This document shows, piece by piece, positions 11,773-24,989 of a stretch of DNA of 64,000 nucleotides (positions are counted from its first letter, which is position 1; each line of letters starts with the position of its first letter). This DNA comes from Bryoerythrophyllum caledonicum. Lineage: Eukaryota; Streptophyta; Bryopsida; Pottiales; Pottiaceae. Location: NCBI GenBank assembly GCA_963971425.1, contig OZ020514.1:44607527-44671526 (forward strand). The letters run 5' to 3'. Made by a program: the position numbers and the translations under genes. Under the pieces are notes generated by a model. That model was given only the letters and a program-made list of their open reading frames with translations. It searched no databases and was not told the DNA's origin.

Positions 11773-11862
11773 TTTATATATATATGTATATATGTATGTA
11801 TGTATATATATGTATATATATATGTATGTATATGTATGTATATATATGTATATATATACAGA
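11773..11862. repeat. (TA)n/(TATG)n microsatellite
   Basis: Alternating TATATA and TATGTATG tracts of about 90 bases. Confidence 0.85.
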
Positions 11863-12127
11863 TAAGAACAAGTAAAAACATTGTACTCCCCGATAGGCTG
11901 TTGTAGTACGTGTTGGCAAGTATTTACATTTTAACACAAAAGATATCCTAAGGTATTCGTTCCCATAGAAAATCCTCCAGAACTACAATGACTAATAACA
12001 AGCCTAGATCTGTACAATGCTTAATATACCACAATAGATACATAAAAAGAAAGAAAAGAAAAGTTTAGACTTCAAGGTCTGAGCGTTAATTAGACCAACC
12101 ACCCCACTCTCCGTACAAGTGCTTTCC

Positions 12128-12240
12128 CCGGGTTGGATCCTACTTGGCCCGGATGGGAGAAGGACCTCTAGGTAGGAGCCTATTCGGCCCGGATAGGAGA
12201 AGGACCCCCAAGTAGGATCCTACTTGGCCCGGATTTGGTT
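12128..12240. repeat. Tandem repeat, unit about 50 bp (CTACTTGGCCCGGAT)
   Basis: Two and a half units of GATCCTACTTGGCCCGGAT followed by GGAGAAGGACC. The stretch from 12240 to about 13050 holds nothing I can identify. Confidence 0.6.
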
Positions 12241-14309
12241 AGTCTAATCTTATAGCTTTATACATATGTACACTATAGACGGGTAGAAGTCCACTAAGGT
12301 TACTCACTTTTGGGCAAAAAAAATATACTGTAGAGTATAATTGTTTTAGAGCCCTTTGTTAACTTGTTGTTGAATGCCAACCGTCCATTGATTAGGTGTA
12401 AAGAAATCATGGCCAATAAAATGTTAGGTGAACAGAAAATATCTTGAAGAAAGTGTTGATTTTTTGGACTTTGTGTTGTCATAACACATGTCATTTTATA
12501 GGTGATCCAACCCTTTCCCGAGATGAGTACATTGCATACTGCAGAGACTGAAAATATACCAAATATGCTACGCAGTATATATGTTGAATCAAGGCACCAA
12601 AAACTAGGTTTTGAAGAAAATGATGGAAGAAAAAAGTTTTTTTGAAATTTTTTTATGTACCAAGATAGATTTTTGTATACTAATGAAGGTTGGATAAGAA
12701 TTTGGAGCAAAAATCAACATTAATTTCTTATTTAGGCTTCTTGAAAAAATAGCTTATTTTTTATCAATAAAAGCCAAATTAAGTTTTGGATCTAGAATTT
12801 TCAATCATAATGTAGGAGCACATTATATTATGAATGCCTTCCAAAAAAATTCGAAGTATTTTACCTCCTGAAACTCTAAAAAAAAGTATATTTGTCTGAT
12901 TTGAGATACCTGTGACATGTATGTAGTAATGAAAGATATACTTCTATTGGCCAAACCATGGGCCGGAACTCTAATTTTTTAGGATTCTCATAGTGCTATT
13001 GAAGTAAGAAACTACATTTCACTAGAAGAATTCCAAAATCAATCCTACATTGGCACTAGGTAGCAAACGAAGGCTCGTGACTTGTCCCGACACCATTTGT
13101 GACAGGTTTTTCATACTAGCTTAGTCGACCGAGACCCAGACGTCCGGCGTTCGTTAGCACCCGGATAGGATATATCACCACTACCAATGGTCCGTGGACT
13201 TACAGAGATTTCAGTGTCGACACAAGTAACGGAAGGTGATGATAACCAAATTGGAAAACATTCCAAGTTGGATTTACTTCGCCGTAAAGACTCTGACCAA
13301 CACCAACGAGAGGGAGAAGCGCCGAAACATCATCAACGAGGCTGGAGGGTGTCCGGTAGTGCATCCAGGGATCATTAGACTTGCGTACATCCACCCGAAA
13401 ACTATGGAAGGGTACACGCTTTGGTGGAATGGGGGATCTCTCCAGAGTATTTGGTCCAACTTTGACTCGAAAGTGGACGAAGCATTGCCATTTGAACAGA
13501 TTGAGATGCATCCGAATACCGGGTTGTCGATCCAAGAGCTTCGGTGGGTAAAAACTTACCGCAAACATCGAGTGAATCTCGCGCTATCGTTGCTTATCAT
13601 TGTGGGGAAATGCCACGACGCCAATTATATACACAATGACATCTCTCCATCGAATGTTTTGCTCCATTTTAATGAGTGGAAACCCGATACGGTGTACATC
13701 CGAATTTGCAATTGGGGGCTTTCTAGTTGGGTTGTGGCGAATGAGCCATCAATGTATGATTATCAATTCAAGGAGCAGGTTCAAGAAGAGAGAGAGCGGC
13801 GACGGTTTATTGCACCAGAACTATTCTATGTTTTTGGGCCGCGGGACTCCACCAACTCGCTTGAAGTCATGCAACGGTCACACCTCTACTCCAAGGCAGC
13901 AGATGCATTTGCGGTGGGTTGGATTTGTGAAAAATTTGGAAAGAAGATTAAGACACTTCGTATTTCACGACCAAAAACACAGAGCAATATGTAAACCTGA
14001 AGCTAAAACTTAGAGCGTTGCAATAACAACTGATCGAAGAACGGTCTTCTGTGCCAGATGTTTTAGACACATTAATGAAACCCCCCCACAACTAGACTAT
14101 CCCTCTATGTTGTTACCGACAATAGTTTTTTGTTAATTAGCTGCATTAGTTTTCCATGTCGTGGTTAAATAGGCAATACGGCATCTTCGTAGAAGAATAT
14201 GTGTACTTGGCAATTGCCATATGTTACATTTTAATCAATATTGGATACGTCCAAATCTTAAATTTTCAATCCGAGATTTGCATTTGTTCAAGCACAAATA
14301 ATTATTGAT

Positions 14310-14515
14310 ACACTATTGATACACTAAATGTGCACAAGTGAAAGAAATAAATTTATTATTTTTATAGAAATTGATACATAGTGTAGTAAATGGCATTTAG
14401 TGTCCGGTTATGTCACTACACTAAGTGCCTCATTTGCAATTGGTGTATAGGTTCACATTTAGTGTATACTACAGTAAACATAAATTTTAGTATACCAACA
14501 TAGTGTTAATAGTCA
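14310..14515. mobile_element. Partial TA-type MITE (TTTAGTGTA family)
   Basis: CACTAAATGTGCACAAGTGAAA and repeated TTTAGTGT/ACACTAA blocks match the interior of the complete MITE at 26506-26823. Clean termini are not seen. Confidence 0.45.
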
Positions 14516-14529
14516 AACACTATTAACTA

Positions 14530-14804
14530 ACTCATGAAGGGGTGGAGACGTCCCCGCCTTTTCATAGGCAGGGGTAAGGACGTCTTCGCCCCACCTCCCT
14601 CTTGCCATTAGTCCCTGATCCTACTCAAACATGACCCTCTCCTACGTGGCAGCGATGTGGTGCCAACATGGCTGCCACGTCGCCTGTTTTTTACCTAGCG
14701 GGTAAGTCAACCCTCAATTGACTGTATCGGACGGGCGAGAGCTCTACCGGATGGGCGGATCGGACGGACGGGCGTATCGGACATCCGTCCAGTTGACAAC
14801 CCTG
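14530..14804. mobile_element. hAT element, right end only
   Basis: It ends ...GTCCAGTTGACAACCCTG, matching the right end of the hAT at 49670-51016 over about 170 bases, including the GACGGGCG...GGACATCCGTCC block. The left terminus is missing. Interior GGAGACGTCCCCGCC-type palindromes are those of the full element. Confidence 0.6.
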
Positions 14805-15779
14805 ACTACAGACAGGATATGCGTAAGTGTCATCCTCAGGGATAATGTCTGGAATGCCAATGACGTCATCGAGCGAAGCACAGTTGCAAGCATGATTGCG
14901 AATCCAGTCTGAAGTAGGCTAAAACCCTTAATGGAGAGACTCCCGATTTATTGGCAACGGACCAAAAATGAGTTGGTGGATACACTCCCAGTACAAAATT
15001 TAGGAGGCCATATTTTATGCATACCTCTTGTCCCGCGACATGCCGGTGTCCTGATATAAATATTTACAGTGTGTAAAATTTTTTCTTGTTTACCTTTTTG
15101 GAAAGATCTTTGATTAGGAGGACAAAACTTATTGGTGACGCTTCCAGTAGCTTCAAGGTGACGCTTATTGCTCATGGAATTGTTTAAAAGGCGAAATATT
15201 CACCAATTCGAAGTATTCCTTTACGTTCTTAGAGTTTGTGTTTGGATTTGAAATTCGAACTAATATGTCGAACTGGAGGGTTTTTATGGAGTCACAAGAT
15301 CTAGAGCCTGAACCGGAGGTAGATTTACAGCTTTCCTTGTCTCAGTTGCCAATTCAACCATCCCAGCTGGCGGTTTTTACACCATTGTCATTTCACCCGC
15401 ACGATGAAGTTGGGTCTTCTCGACCGCTAAAGTAGCCCCGTGTTGAGCAGCGTTGGCATGGTAATCTCCAAAAGGACGCTCGTGTTTTAGTAATCCTACT
15501 TTAAACTCGATATGTTGAACCGGGCACCCGTGAAGTGACATTTGAAGGCAGTTTCGAGGGCCTGAACGAAGACCATTATTTCTGTATACCTAGGCCAATC
15601 GAGCTAAGCGCTGGCCACCATCATTGGTTAGAAGGGCCAGTGAATCCTTTGACAAAGACTGAACGTGCAGATTACATCGCAATTACTATCAAGCGCATCC
15701 TCAAGTTCTTGCAGATGGAATAGCACTGTTCCTTGACTTTAGTTTTTACCTCTACTTGATTTTGATTGAAGCTTTGTAC

Positions 15780-17330
15780 TAAATTTAAGTGTTTTGTATT
15801 TTATTTGAATGTTAGAAGTTATAAGATGGTAGATAGAGGGTAGTTTACCTCCTAGTTAGAACTCTAAAGGTTTGTTGACCTTTAAAGATAAGTAGATACT
15901 TATCTTTTGAGTTTTCCTAGGGCCAATGGGTATTTTGAGGCCCATGTGATATGCACATGGGCTGATCTTATCCACCTTAGGGGTCTAGAGGGTAGGTAGG
16001 CATCTTCTCTCTCCCCCCTAGTCGGGTTTTGGGGAAAAATGAAGTTCGTGTGCTTGGGAGTGAAGTGTGTGTGGGTGTGTGTAGAAAGCCGAGAGTTTGA
16101 GGGGTGATACCTCGGGTTGTAAGAAACAATTTGGAATGAAATTTTGAGGATTTCTTCCTCTTTGAGATGCGCTTTTAGAGAGATTAATTTTGTTTGATTT
16201 GGAGTTGTAGACAAGAAGTTACAAGCGTGTGAGTGGAGGAGGGTCTGCTGCCACCCAACGGAGAGGAGCAGAGATTCGGGCGACCACAAAAGTTTGTAGT
16301 TTCTGTGTTTCTCTTTGAGAATTTCAGGAGTTGTAGAGATTTTTTTTAGCTTTCCAGAAACTTATCATTGAAGTTAATTGAAGTAGTATTTGAAAAGTTA
16401 CAAAGGTTTGAAATTGTGAAAACCCGAGGCCATCCATTGAGAGGGCAGAGGTTTCAACAAGCCATAACTTTTGGACAGTAGTTTAGAACTGTTTGAGAAT
16501 TGGAAGGTACGTGAACCATTGTCATAGCTCTTCAAAAAATATTACAATTGAGATTCGGAGGTTTCAAGAAGAAGTTATGAGCGATTGAATATCTAGGGGG
16601 CAGAACTTTGAACTCGCATTACTTTCGGACAATAGTTTAGAATGACTTGAAATTTGGAGGAGTGTCAGTTGTCTGTATTAACTCTCCAGAAAGCTATTAC
16701 AATTAGTATTTGGAGTTTTGAGTCATCTGTGGCACCTGTTTGAAGGTTACAGCCTTGGTGGAAACTTTTCCATTGTGTTTTTTAACACTTCTTTTGAGTT
16801 TCTTAGTGTTTTTAAACACTTGAAGACTTGAAGACAAGAAGACAAGAAGACAAGAAGACATGAAGACTCGTGTGTTGTGGCTTGTGGCTTGTTATTCCTA
16901 GCCGGATTTGGAGGCTCGTTGTCTTTTATTTGTTATTCCCAGCCGGATTTGGAGGCTAGTTCTTTTCAATTCTGCTTCGTAAATTTTGTTGCGGCAAAGT
17001 GGGGTTGATCACCCACACGGTCGTATTTATGTTGTTCCCACCGGTGAGGCGCGATTGTTGGTCACCGTGGGTTTGAATTTTAGGAGCCAATCTTTCGGAC
17101 GGTTTCAGCTTGTGGTCTGGCCGTCCCGTTTTACCGGTCCGAGGCCGTGGATTCTTATCACCTTACGTTTACCCTTAACCCGTTTAGAGCCACCATAGAA
17201 TAGGCCAACGGGGAGCTGTTTGAAGAGTCGAAGAGATGAAGATATGAAGATTTGAAGAACAGAAGAATTGAAGACACGACTGGACTCTCCTGCCATCTAT
17301 TCCGGTTGCAGCCAGATTCCCCGTGAATTC
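15780..17330. other. Gene-free stretch with internal duplications
   Basis: No convincing ORF. It contains a palindrome AAAGATAAGTA-GA-TACTTATCTTT near 15884, a diverged duplication of an ACTTTYGGACARTAGTTTAGAA block (about 16470 and 16622), a GAAGACAA microsatellite (16818-16865), and a 44-bp tandem duplication of GTTATTCCYAGCCGGATTTG (16891 and 16935). TGTTAG at 15810 could be an LTR start, but no matching end was found. Confidence 0.5.
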
Positions 17331-20300
17331 TCAAAGCGCTCTCCTCTCTACACGACACCGGTCTTCTAGAACTCAATATATTTGGCAATCCCATTCTTGA
17401 TGAAGGATTGCTACTTGTTGACTTGAGTGGCCCAAGCGTCCTCCCTCTCAAGGGTTCTTTTTTTTTGTTAACATAAGCGTCTCTCAAAGGGCCTTGAAGG
17501 GATCTAGCTTTGGATCTCCAACAGGAAGGCGTGGATTTTTGTGTTCAGCTACGGTCTACATGTTGAGAGGGTTACCTAAAGGAGCACAAGGAGAGTCAGT
17601 TGCATAAATAAAATGAGAATATAAACATGAAGCACATCGATGGCATGAACGTCTAAGTCCATTGGCGGGCCGCCGATGGAGAAGGTTGACCAAAGAAGGC
17701 AACGAGAGATGCATACTAGATAGCTGACCTTGAATGGCTTATCTGGAGGAAGCGAGGATGAATCAGTCGCACACTTCTTGTATCTCATGACTGGCCATTA
17801 AGTGTCATCTTCTTCTTTCTCCATGTAAAACTTCAATAGATGCATCTCCCCAAGTTCCACAATTTTGTTACTGTTGCGTGATGGTAGCCAGCAATGTAAC
17901 TCTAAAAATCTACAACCTCCCGGACAAGTACATGAATGAACGGGTCAATCTTCTACGAGTCCATAAAGGCTTTCATGAGGTCAGCCAAATAGTAATTATT
18001 CTTCCATTTGATGAGTTTTGAAAGGTAACTAAAATGAGCGTCAATATCCTCATGAGTGTGGATGACAATCAAGAATCTCACAGTAACCTCCTTGAAAATT
18101 CTCCTAGCTGTAGAAGCAAGCTAAACGCCATGAGAAAGCAATTTTCGTTATCCTCGGCGGAGTTATCAAGCTGGAGAAATAACTTTCGGAGAAGTGGAAC
18201 TTGCGGTCTTCCGTGGGGTGCATGTGGAAATGGATCCCCTTTAGATTTGAGAATGGAAGAAATATATCTGGACTTTCTATGAAGTAGAGCATCAAAAAAT
18301 GGATTTCGAGGTAGAGAGGTGAAAAGTTCCCTAGACTCTTGCACAGGGCTGCTCTCTAGAGCTCTCAGAACACGGCAGAGTGAGGAAATGGTGAAATAGG
18401 AGTCCCGGGCCATAACGACGTAAAGTAATGAGCGTAGGCTCCATTGTCGTTTCCATGTGTAAACATGCCAGTACATGAAATCGGAATATGACTGAGCCGT
18501 GCGGTGGCCTTGGTAATCCTCTGCATTCTAAGAATGGTCGTCCTTGAGGTATCCATTTTGTCATGAATTATGCAAAGGAACTCAGAGGGGTATCTAAATA
18601 GACTGAGCAGACTAGCTAGAGTAAACATTTCTACACAATCTTTGGTAGTTTAGGTGCATGTTCTTGTCATCTTTGAGTGCGGATTAGATATTTTGCGATA
18701 AACTCAAGAAGAAAGTTGCACTCTGTGCATCTGGAGAAGTTGCTACCCACAGACTTAACTTCTACATTCCTGAAGAACGTCTTCTTCATGTTACTCACCG
18801 TGGCTTGCAAAATCAGCTCGGCATTGCATTCAAAGTTTACCTAGATGGGGCATTTTCAAGAAAGATTTAGAAATACATAAAGACGATGGTGTCGAAGGTA
18901 TGGGCATGAGACAATGAATGAGCTCTGCTCGTGGGCTGCCGACGAAGCTTGATGAAAGAAACAGAGAAGACAAACCATGCAATACGCATTAACAACAGGA
19001 AGTAAAGACAATACTTACAAAGTTGGCCATGTCACGTAAGTGATTCCAATTCATTGCCCTAGGAAGCACCTTCAACGCCACGACCATTTTTTTTCCAATG
19101 ATACGAAATTCATTTGGCATCTAATCCGCACTATTGTTGATAATGCTGGATATAGTCCCATGTGCCTAAACGGTGTGATGCCTGAGCCGCATAATGCCTG
19201 CGTTACCGTGGCTGCCATTCACGCGATTGATCTTGGAATCATATTTGTAGTTGTAATATGCAAGCTTGGACACGCCATGGATGTGGTACCAAGCGACTTC
19301 ACAGACATCGGCACCCAAGAGGGTGATGTACGACATGCTGAATCTCTGAATTTGGTGAAGCTGGTCCGCAACAACATACGCCGTCTCACATCGATGTTCA
19401 AAGCTAGACGCGTAGTACTTCTTTCGGATCCTTTGGCTGCCCTCCCAACAAAACAATTGGCAGCACCGTTTCTTACAACACCTTTTCGAGCTAACTAGCT
19501 GACACTCATCTTGGTCCTGAAGGCGCCAAAACTTCGAGACCGATACATCGTCTTTTGGCAGAAGCTTTCGACAAACACCTCTATAAGGATCCTATGGCAC
19601 TCCTTCTAGCCCATCACCCTAGCATGCATGGAAATTGTGCGCTAAGCAGAATGTAAGGCACTCAGAAAGAAGTAGACCACCTTCAAAGTGCGTGCGAGTT
19701 ATCCGCCAATGCATGATTGTTATCTGAAGATCCTTATTCACTTAGACAAAGAGGACCTCAACATTAGTGTTCCCCAAAATCTTTGAATCGCATGCCTCAT
19801 ATGGCAAACGCACTTGGATCATGGCATGCCAAGCTGTAGCAAAGTTGTCATCTAGGAGATGGCAGTATTTGTTCCTCCATTGAGGTCAATCTGGAAACAA
19901 ATTTGAATCCCGTTTACAAATGTGGATTGCGGATGGATCATCAGAAGAATGATTATTCTGTCGTCTACGGCCCACCGATGAGATGTCCTTATCACTGCCA
20001 CTGCCCATTTCAGTCTCCGATTTGGATCCCTTCAAATAATAAAGGCCCCTTGATTATGATTGTCCTCATACACCCTATCGTGACGATCGTCGTCGTCAGA
20101 TGCTTCCATGTCATTGTCACTCAAAGAATAGTCATCTTGCAATGCATCAACAGAGCCGACATCAAGAAGAAAGGGACCAACTCAGTAGCCACTCTATAGG
20201 ACTAGCTAGCCCACCGACTCACTAAGAGCGTCGATGCCGGGAATCTCGCAATGTGCGGAACGACCGGCGTACTAGGCATTGACAGGCTGAACTTTGACAA

Positions 20301-20910
20301 CCACAAAGAAGTTGTGAGGAATGAGAAACCCTTTCCACGTTCCCTTCAGTGATCATATGTAGATGACCCCAACTCCTGCGCATCGCTTCAGGTTGTCGCT
20401 GATATCAAGTAGGGCCACTTTCATGTCGTCAAGAAGGTCTAGAAACTCTTGGACATGCATAATATCTTGAAATAATAGGGAAGGATTTTCCGTAGGCTCC
20501 ACCGGTAAATCATTGATGTTAGCATAAGGCCTAAGTTCAGCGGCCTCTCAGCTAATTGACTGGCCTTTGCAGTCGCACAACATGGATACGCCATCCACTA
20601 GAAATGAAATGGGCATCTCTAGTGCATCGGACAATTCAATCACCTTCACATGAATAATCCATGGATCCCTAAGTATGACTCGCTCAACAATCACTCAACC
20701 AACAAAGTAGAGGCCGGAATGAGTGAGAGCAACAAAAACACCTTTGCATGGCTTCCATTGTCCGGACTTCCCGTTCTTTATGAAGGCCAAAATGGGTTCA
20801 CGGTCCATGTTAACATCAACGAAATAAAATCACTTTCAACGACGGATGATAGAATTGCAGCAACAAAGATTTCGTTAGCGACCCACCTACGAGGATGGCT
20901 TTGAAAGCCC
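17330..20910 (-). pseudogene. DUF7869-type gene, decayed, multi-exon
   Basis: From high to low coordinates: an N-terminal part at about 19.2-19.5 kb reads AWYHIHGVSKLAYYNYK followed by GNAGIMRLRHHTV. A donor GTAAGT follows ...WNHLRDMANF near 19020, and an acceptor ATCTAG near 18845. Then come HDKMDTSRTTILRMQRITK, QLDNSAEDNENCFLMAF and IHTHEDIDAHFSYLSKLI (about 18.03-18.56 kb), then WPVMRYKKCATDSS (17.75 kb). The THEDIDA block is, from memory, the hallmark of DUF7869 proteins, a multicopy plant and protist family of transposase-like character. The text switches frame several times and has many stops, so this copy is dead. Text upstream to about 20.9 kb (DMKVALLDISDNLKRCAGVG) looks like its 5' portion. 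Confidence 0.6.
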
Positions 20911-22043
20911 ACGGTCGGTAAACAAGTCCAACAAACCTTTCACTGTTTAATCAACTATCGGGTTGGTGGGCAATGGGACCCTTGCTAAAAACCGTCGGTT
21001 GTACGTCGACAGTTAGAAGCTTTGGATATTGTCTACCACATGAAGGATGTGTGAAACATCCGCCGATTGGATTTCATTAATAGCCGAAAAACTTTGGAAC
21101 AAAGAACAAGAGTGTTAGGGGCATACTCAGTCAAACTTGAATTCTAAACTAAAATTCCTAGTATATTATCTGCCAGAAACATGAATGAGTTTTCAATTGA
21201 ACATATGATGGAAAACAATGCAATGAAATTAAAAGAAATTGTACAAGAATTTCCAGGAAGTAATGATAGAAGCAAAACTAGGAAAAGTGTTGGATTTGTG
21301 TAGGATCTGAAGAGATAATGAACTCGTGCAGGACATGAAATAAAAGACTCGTGTAGAACCTGAAATGCTAGACTCGTGCAAAAAGGACTTCTACAGAATT
21401 AGTACCTATTGCAAGCGTTAGAGGGCAAAAGCATTGAGGAGGAGGTGTGACAGTGCAGAAATAATAGAAGAATTTTTGGGGTTGAGGTCATATCCCCAAC
21501 CTCGTCCAACAAATCCGCGCAAATTTGAGGTTTGAAATTGCCCGCCAACATCAAATGAGTCAAGATTGCGCCTTTTTTCTAAAATTAAATTAGCCGAAGT
21601 GACATCGTAGGACTAGGACCCTAGACCCTAGGCCCAATGATAGCCTAAGTGACATTCAAGTTTTAGATGTCACTCCATACCCAAGTATGATGGCTCTTGA
21701 CCCTAGATTCAATGATTACTTCGATTTGACCCTTTGAGTTGGCATGTCACATGGAAATTGATACATGGATCAAACTTGAGAACCCCTAACAAGTTTTGAC
21801 CGTTTGTCTACCTTCCAAAGAAGATAAATCGATCGCAACGGTCCGCCTAATTCAAGTATAAAATCCTATTGTCCTCCTATTTCTGGCCATTTGTGCTTGT
21901 GCTCTTCTTGATTTTGAGTTCTTGATTAGTTAAGCGCAATTAGTGTTGGTTGTTGGAATTTGGGGCCATTTGCTGAAGCGTCGATTACTACCAGCTGACA
22001 GACATCGGAGGAGAGTAGAGGCGCTAGAGTAGAAACCATCCAT
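20910..22043. other. Intergenic region between two decayed genes
   Basis: No ORF of substance. It includes AACCGTCGGTTG-type short palindromes near 20990, similar to those in the flanking genes' introns, and a pyrimidine-rich stretch just before the plus-strand start at 22044. Confidence 0.5.
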
Positions 22044-22105
22044 TATGGAAGACATTCCACCCGCCGACGAAATGGCGACATCAATGAGGTATGTACACTA
22101 TCATC

Positions 22106-22331
22106 GTTGGCGGCCACCCAACTGATTTCAAGGTTGGTCTTGTGGAAGCCCCTAGAGGTATATGGTAATCCATCAGCTGCCCGTAGGCAGATGTTGCATT
22201 CAGTCCTGTTGAAATTCTTATAGCATATTATATTCCGTCGGCGGTCCACCGACAGATGCTTTCTTTAGTCATGATATATTATACTCATAGTTCTAAAATA
22301 TTGTGTTTCGTTGGTTGGCCGCCAACGGATG
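22106..22331. repeat. Array of short imperfect palindromes (YGGCGGCCNNCCRAC) in intron
   Basis: GTTGGCGGCCACCCAACTGA (22106), CATCAGCTGCCCGTAGGCAG (22171), CCGTCGGCGGTCCACCGACA (22236) and TTGGTTGGCCGCCAACGGAT (22310), spaced about 65-75 bases apart. Related copies lie at 22461, 23942 and, in the neighbouring minus-strand gene, 17660. Confidence 0.55.
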
Positions 22332-24817
22332 TTGAGTTTAGTCATATTGAAGTCCAATTCTCTTAAAATCTCTAAAGTCTTGGAAGCATTCAAAGTCATG
22401 TCATGTTGTCATGTTATGTCATGCACCCCTGTAATGTTCCATCCGCATTTGGCAGTGGTTGTCGGCTGTCCACCAATGAAGTGTATGGCAGAGGATCTGA
22501 TCAAAGGTCCGCTTCATTGTTGCGCAGGACTCGAATTCCAATAGGCCCAAGTGTCTGGTAGGGAGTATTGTGGACCAAAAAGCGGACATGGATTGGTCGG
22601 CTGAATGCAAGCCGCAAGTCACAAGTGAGGTACATCTACAATTGACTTTGTGGGGCATCTCTTGGAGAAAGGAGAGCGTAGCGGAGTTGGATATAAACTG
22701 AATCCACAACATCAAAACATTTGTGGATGGCAGCCTGGTGTCGGTGTTGGACATGAAGGAAGACCCCAACGACAAGTCTAAAATCAAACTTCTACTTCAA
22801 GTGAAGGTCAAAATGGCGGATGATAATCCCGACATCATTGCGGTACAAATCCCTTGGCAGAGCTGCAGTCACAAGCTATGGATCACCGCGTAGGAGAACG
22901 GTATGTAGTTCCTTGATGAGACTCCTGAAAGCAGGGAGGATTTGCTTACTTGTTTCTCCAAAGCTAAGGACCTGAGGGATGCGGAGAATGACAAGGCCGG
23001 GATCACGACTTCCAAGCCAAAATCCGAGAGGAAGCTTGAAAACTCCAAGAAAGCGGCTAGCGGCACTATGATTGAAGTTTCTGGAACTCCCAAAATCGGA
23101 GAGTTGTCTTTCAAGGTGTCCAAGATGAGGGCATCAAAGGAGTGGAAGGTGAAGTCAATGGCTACTGCGTTATTGTTTGTAAACCACCTGACGACCAAGA
23201 CAAGTGGTCAAGAGCTGGACGTAATGTACAAGGCACTAGAAGATGGTCTTAGCGCTTGCTATCCATTTGGGCAAAAACCTCTGCCAAAAAAAATTTGTCA
23301 TAAAAAATCCACGTTGCTCTCGATTCGATGAGGTAACGATCCATCATATTGAAGCGCACAGAGCAACCCATCCTCTTCTACAAGGGTTTGGGACCATGGC
23401 GGGCAAAACCGCCTCTATACTGTGTACCTTTGCGAGGACCTCCACGAACAAAGGAGAACGGGAAGAAATTGCATGGGATAGAGCTTGTGCTCTCAAGGAC
23501 TCACGCAAGCATGGACATTGAGGTTGTGCTTGACAAAACACACCACAAATGGTGGAATTCACCAACGTGCCACTTGTACATTATTGGTGGCCAACACACA
23601 TACTTGGCGTGCAAAGCTCTCGGTAACGCGGAGCTCGAGGATTTGGACAGGGCCCGTTACTTTTTGGATCACAACATTATCCCATTGTAGTCGAAGGATC
23701 CTGAAAACTTCATAAGGATCTCCAACCTCTTGAACATTGAAATAGAGGATAAGAAAGCGGAAGAGACCTTCGTATCGCAGCTCAAGAAGATGAGGGAGAA
23801 GTGGATTGAGTATGGTCGGCTCAACAAGAGAACCGACTACAAGAATGGGAAGGTAATGTTATACTTCAACAAGTGATTCTGCTCTTCATTCCACACTGGT
23901 ACATCACTAAGCTTGGTAGAATGATGTTATGACTTTCATTTCATCGGCGGCCAACTGACAACATTATAGTTGATCTCAAGTACATGCGTTTTATGTCATT
24001 GTGCAAGATTGAAAAAATTGACAAACTCTCGAAGGAAGTTTGGGTTGACTAAAAACCCCGACCCAAATTTTGTTTGAAAATTTGTCGCCTTGGCGCCAAA
24101 ACTCTCCAAAAGTACTGTCATATAGGCACATTGGAAGACAACGGCCTTTGGACTTTGGCCATTCAAGCAATCTCATTGGTGGAAACCAGCGGACTCTCAA
24201 CTCGGGCGTTAGGTGTGAAGTAGCCCTAAGTGGCAAGAAGTCTTTGAGGCATGGAATCGGAGCAACTTGATTGGTGAAGATGAGAAGAAGCCTCAAACCA
24301 TCCTCAAAATCCCTTAACACTACCTCACCCTCCACGACCTCTAACACATTCTTAGGCTCCGCAATGAGGAATCCATGAAGCTTGCTCATGAAATTCTCGC
24401 GGCGAAGGTATACATGAAGGTCACGGGGGGCCGCGACAAGCATGTAGATGGCGTTTCATTGAAATCCTGGTGTCAGGATAAGAAAATGAAATACCTCGTC
24501 AAGAACGAGCTCATAGCCTTATGTTGATGTTCCAAAAGTATCCGTAAAAGAAGGCGGGAGATAATACCTATATCCCTTGGCTGATTGCGGAATACGAGGA
24601 GTTTGTAGACGAGAAGGGCATCACCAACAAATCCATCTTCAATATCCGACACGAGCTTGAGTTTAGCCATCAAAGGAAGGTTTTTCTCAAAGGGAGGTAC
24701 AGTGGAATTACTCCAAGTACCACCCTCGCTCCACAGGAGTTCCATGCGGTGTTGAGAAAGTTTTCTCTCAATTGCACTACTGCTCTGGTTGAATATACAG
24801 TGCGCTATGATGTTCAG

Positions 24818-24989
24818 GTGGTGAAGGAGCTTGAGGACGTTGTAAGCATGATCAACCAATCCGGAGCCTTCAAGCTTGAGAAGGCAGCACGCAAGATGTT
24901 TGGGTGGTGAAGGAGCTTGAGGATGTGGTAAGCATGATCAACCAATTCGGAAACTTCAAGCTCGAGAAGGCGGCGCACGAGATGTTTGT
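24818..24989 (+). repeat. 86-bp tandem duplication
   Basis: A GTGGTGAAGGAGCTTGAGGA unit starting at 24818 is repeated from 24904 with about 90% identity. The length is not a multiple of three. The two copies differ at about ten positions, so the duplication is not recent. Confidence 0.8.

Larger units (their letters stand above)
13100..15723 (+). pseudogene. Protein-kinase-like gene, decayed and invaded by transposons
   Basis: The main reading frame (13236-13994) carries protein kinase landmarks in order: FAVKTL (VAIK lysine), NIINEAGG (helix C glutamate), HPGIIRL, HNDISPSNVLLHF (the HRD catalytic loop as HND), ICNWGLS where DFG is expected, so the metal-binding Asp is replaced by Asn or Trp, then RFIAPEL (APE) and SKAADAFAVG. 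The C-lobe appears to resume at about 14810-15060 (NVWNANDVIERSTVASM) after a MITE remnant and a hAT end. A C-terminal segment follows at 15238-15723 (EPGTREVTFEGSFEGL...), with in-frame stops near 15433 and 15508. Upstream text in another frame (GYITTTNGPWTYRDF) suggests the N-lobe starts before 13236. Either a pseudokinase relic or a kinase carried by a transposon. Confidence 0.6.
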
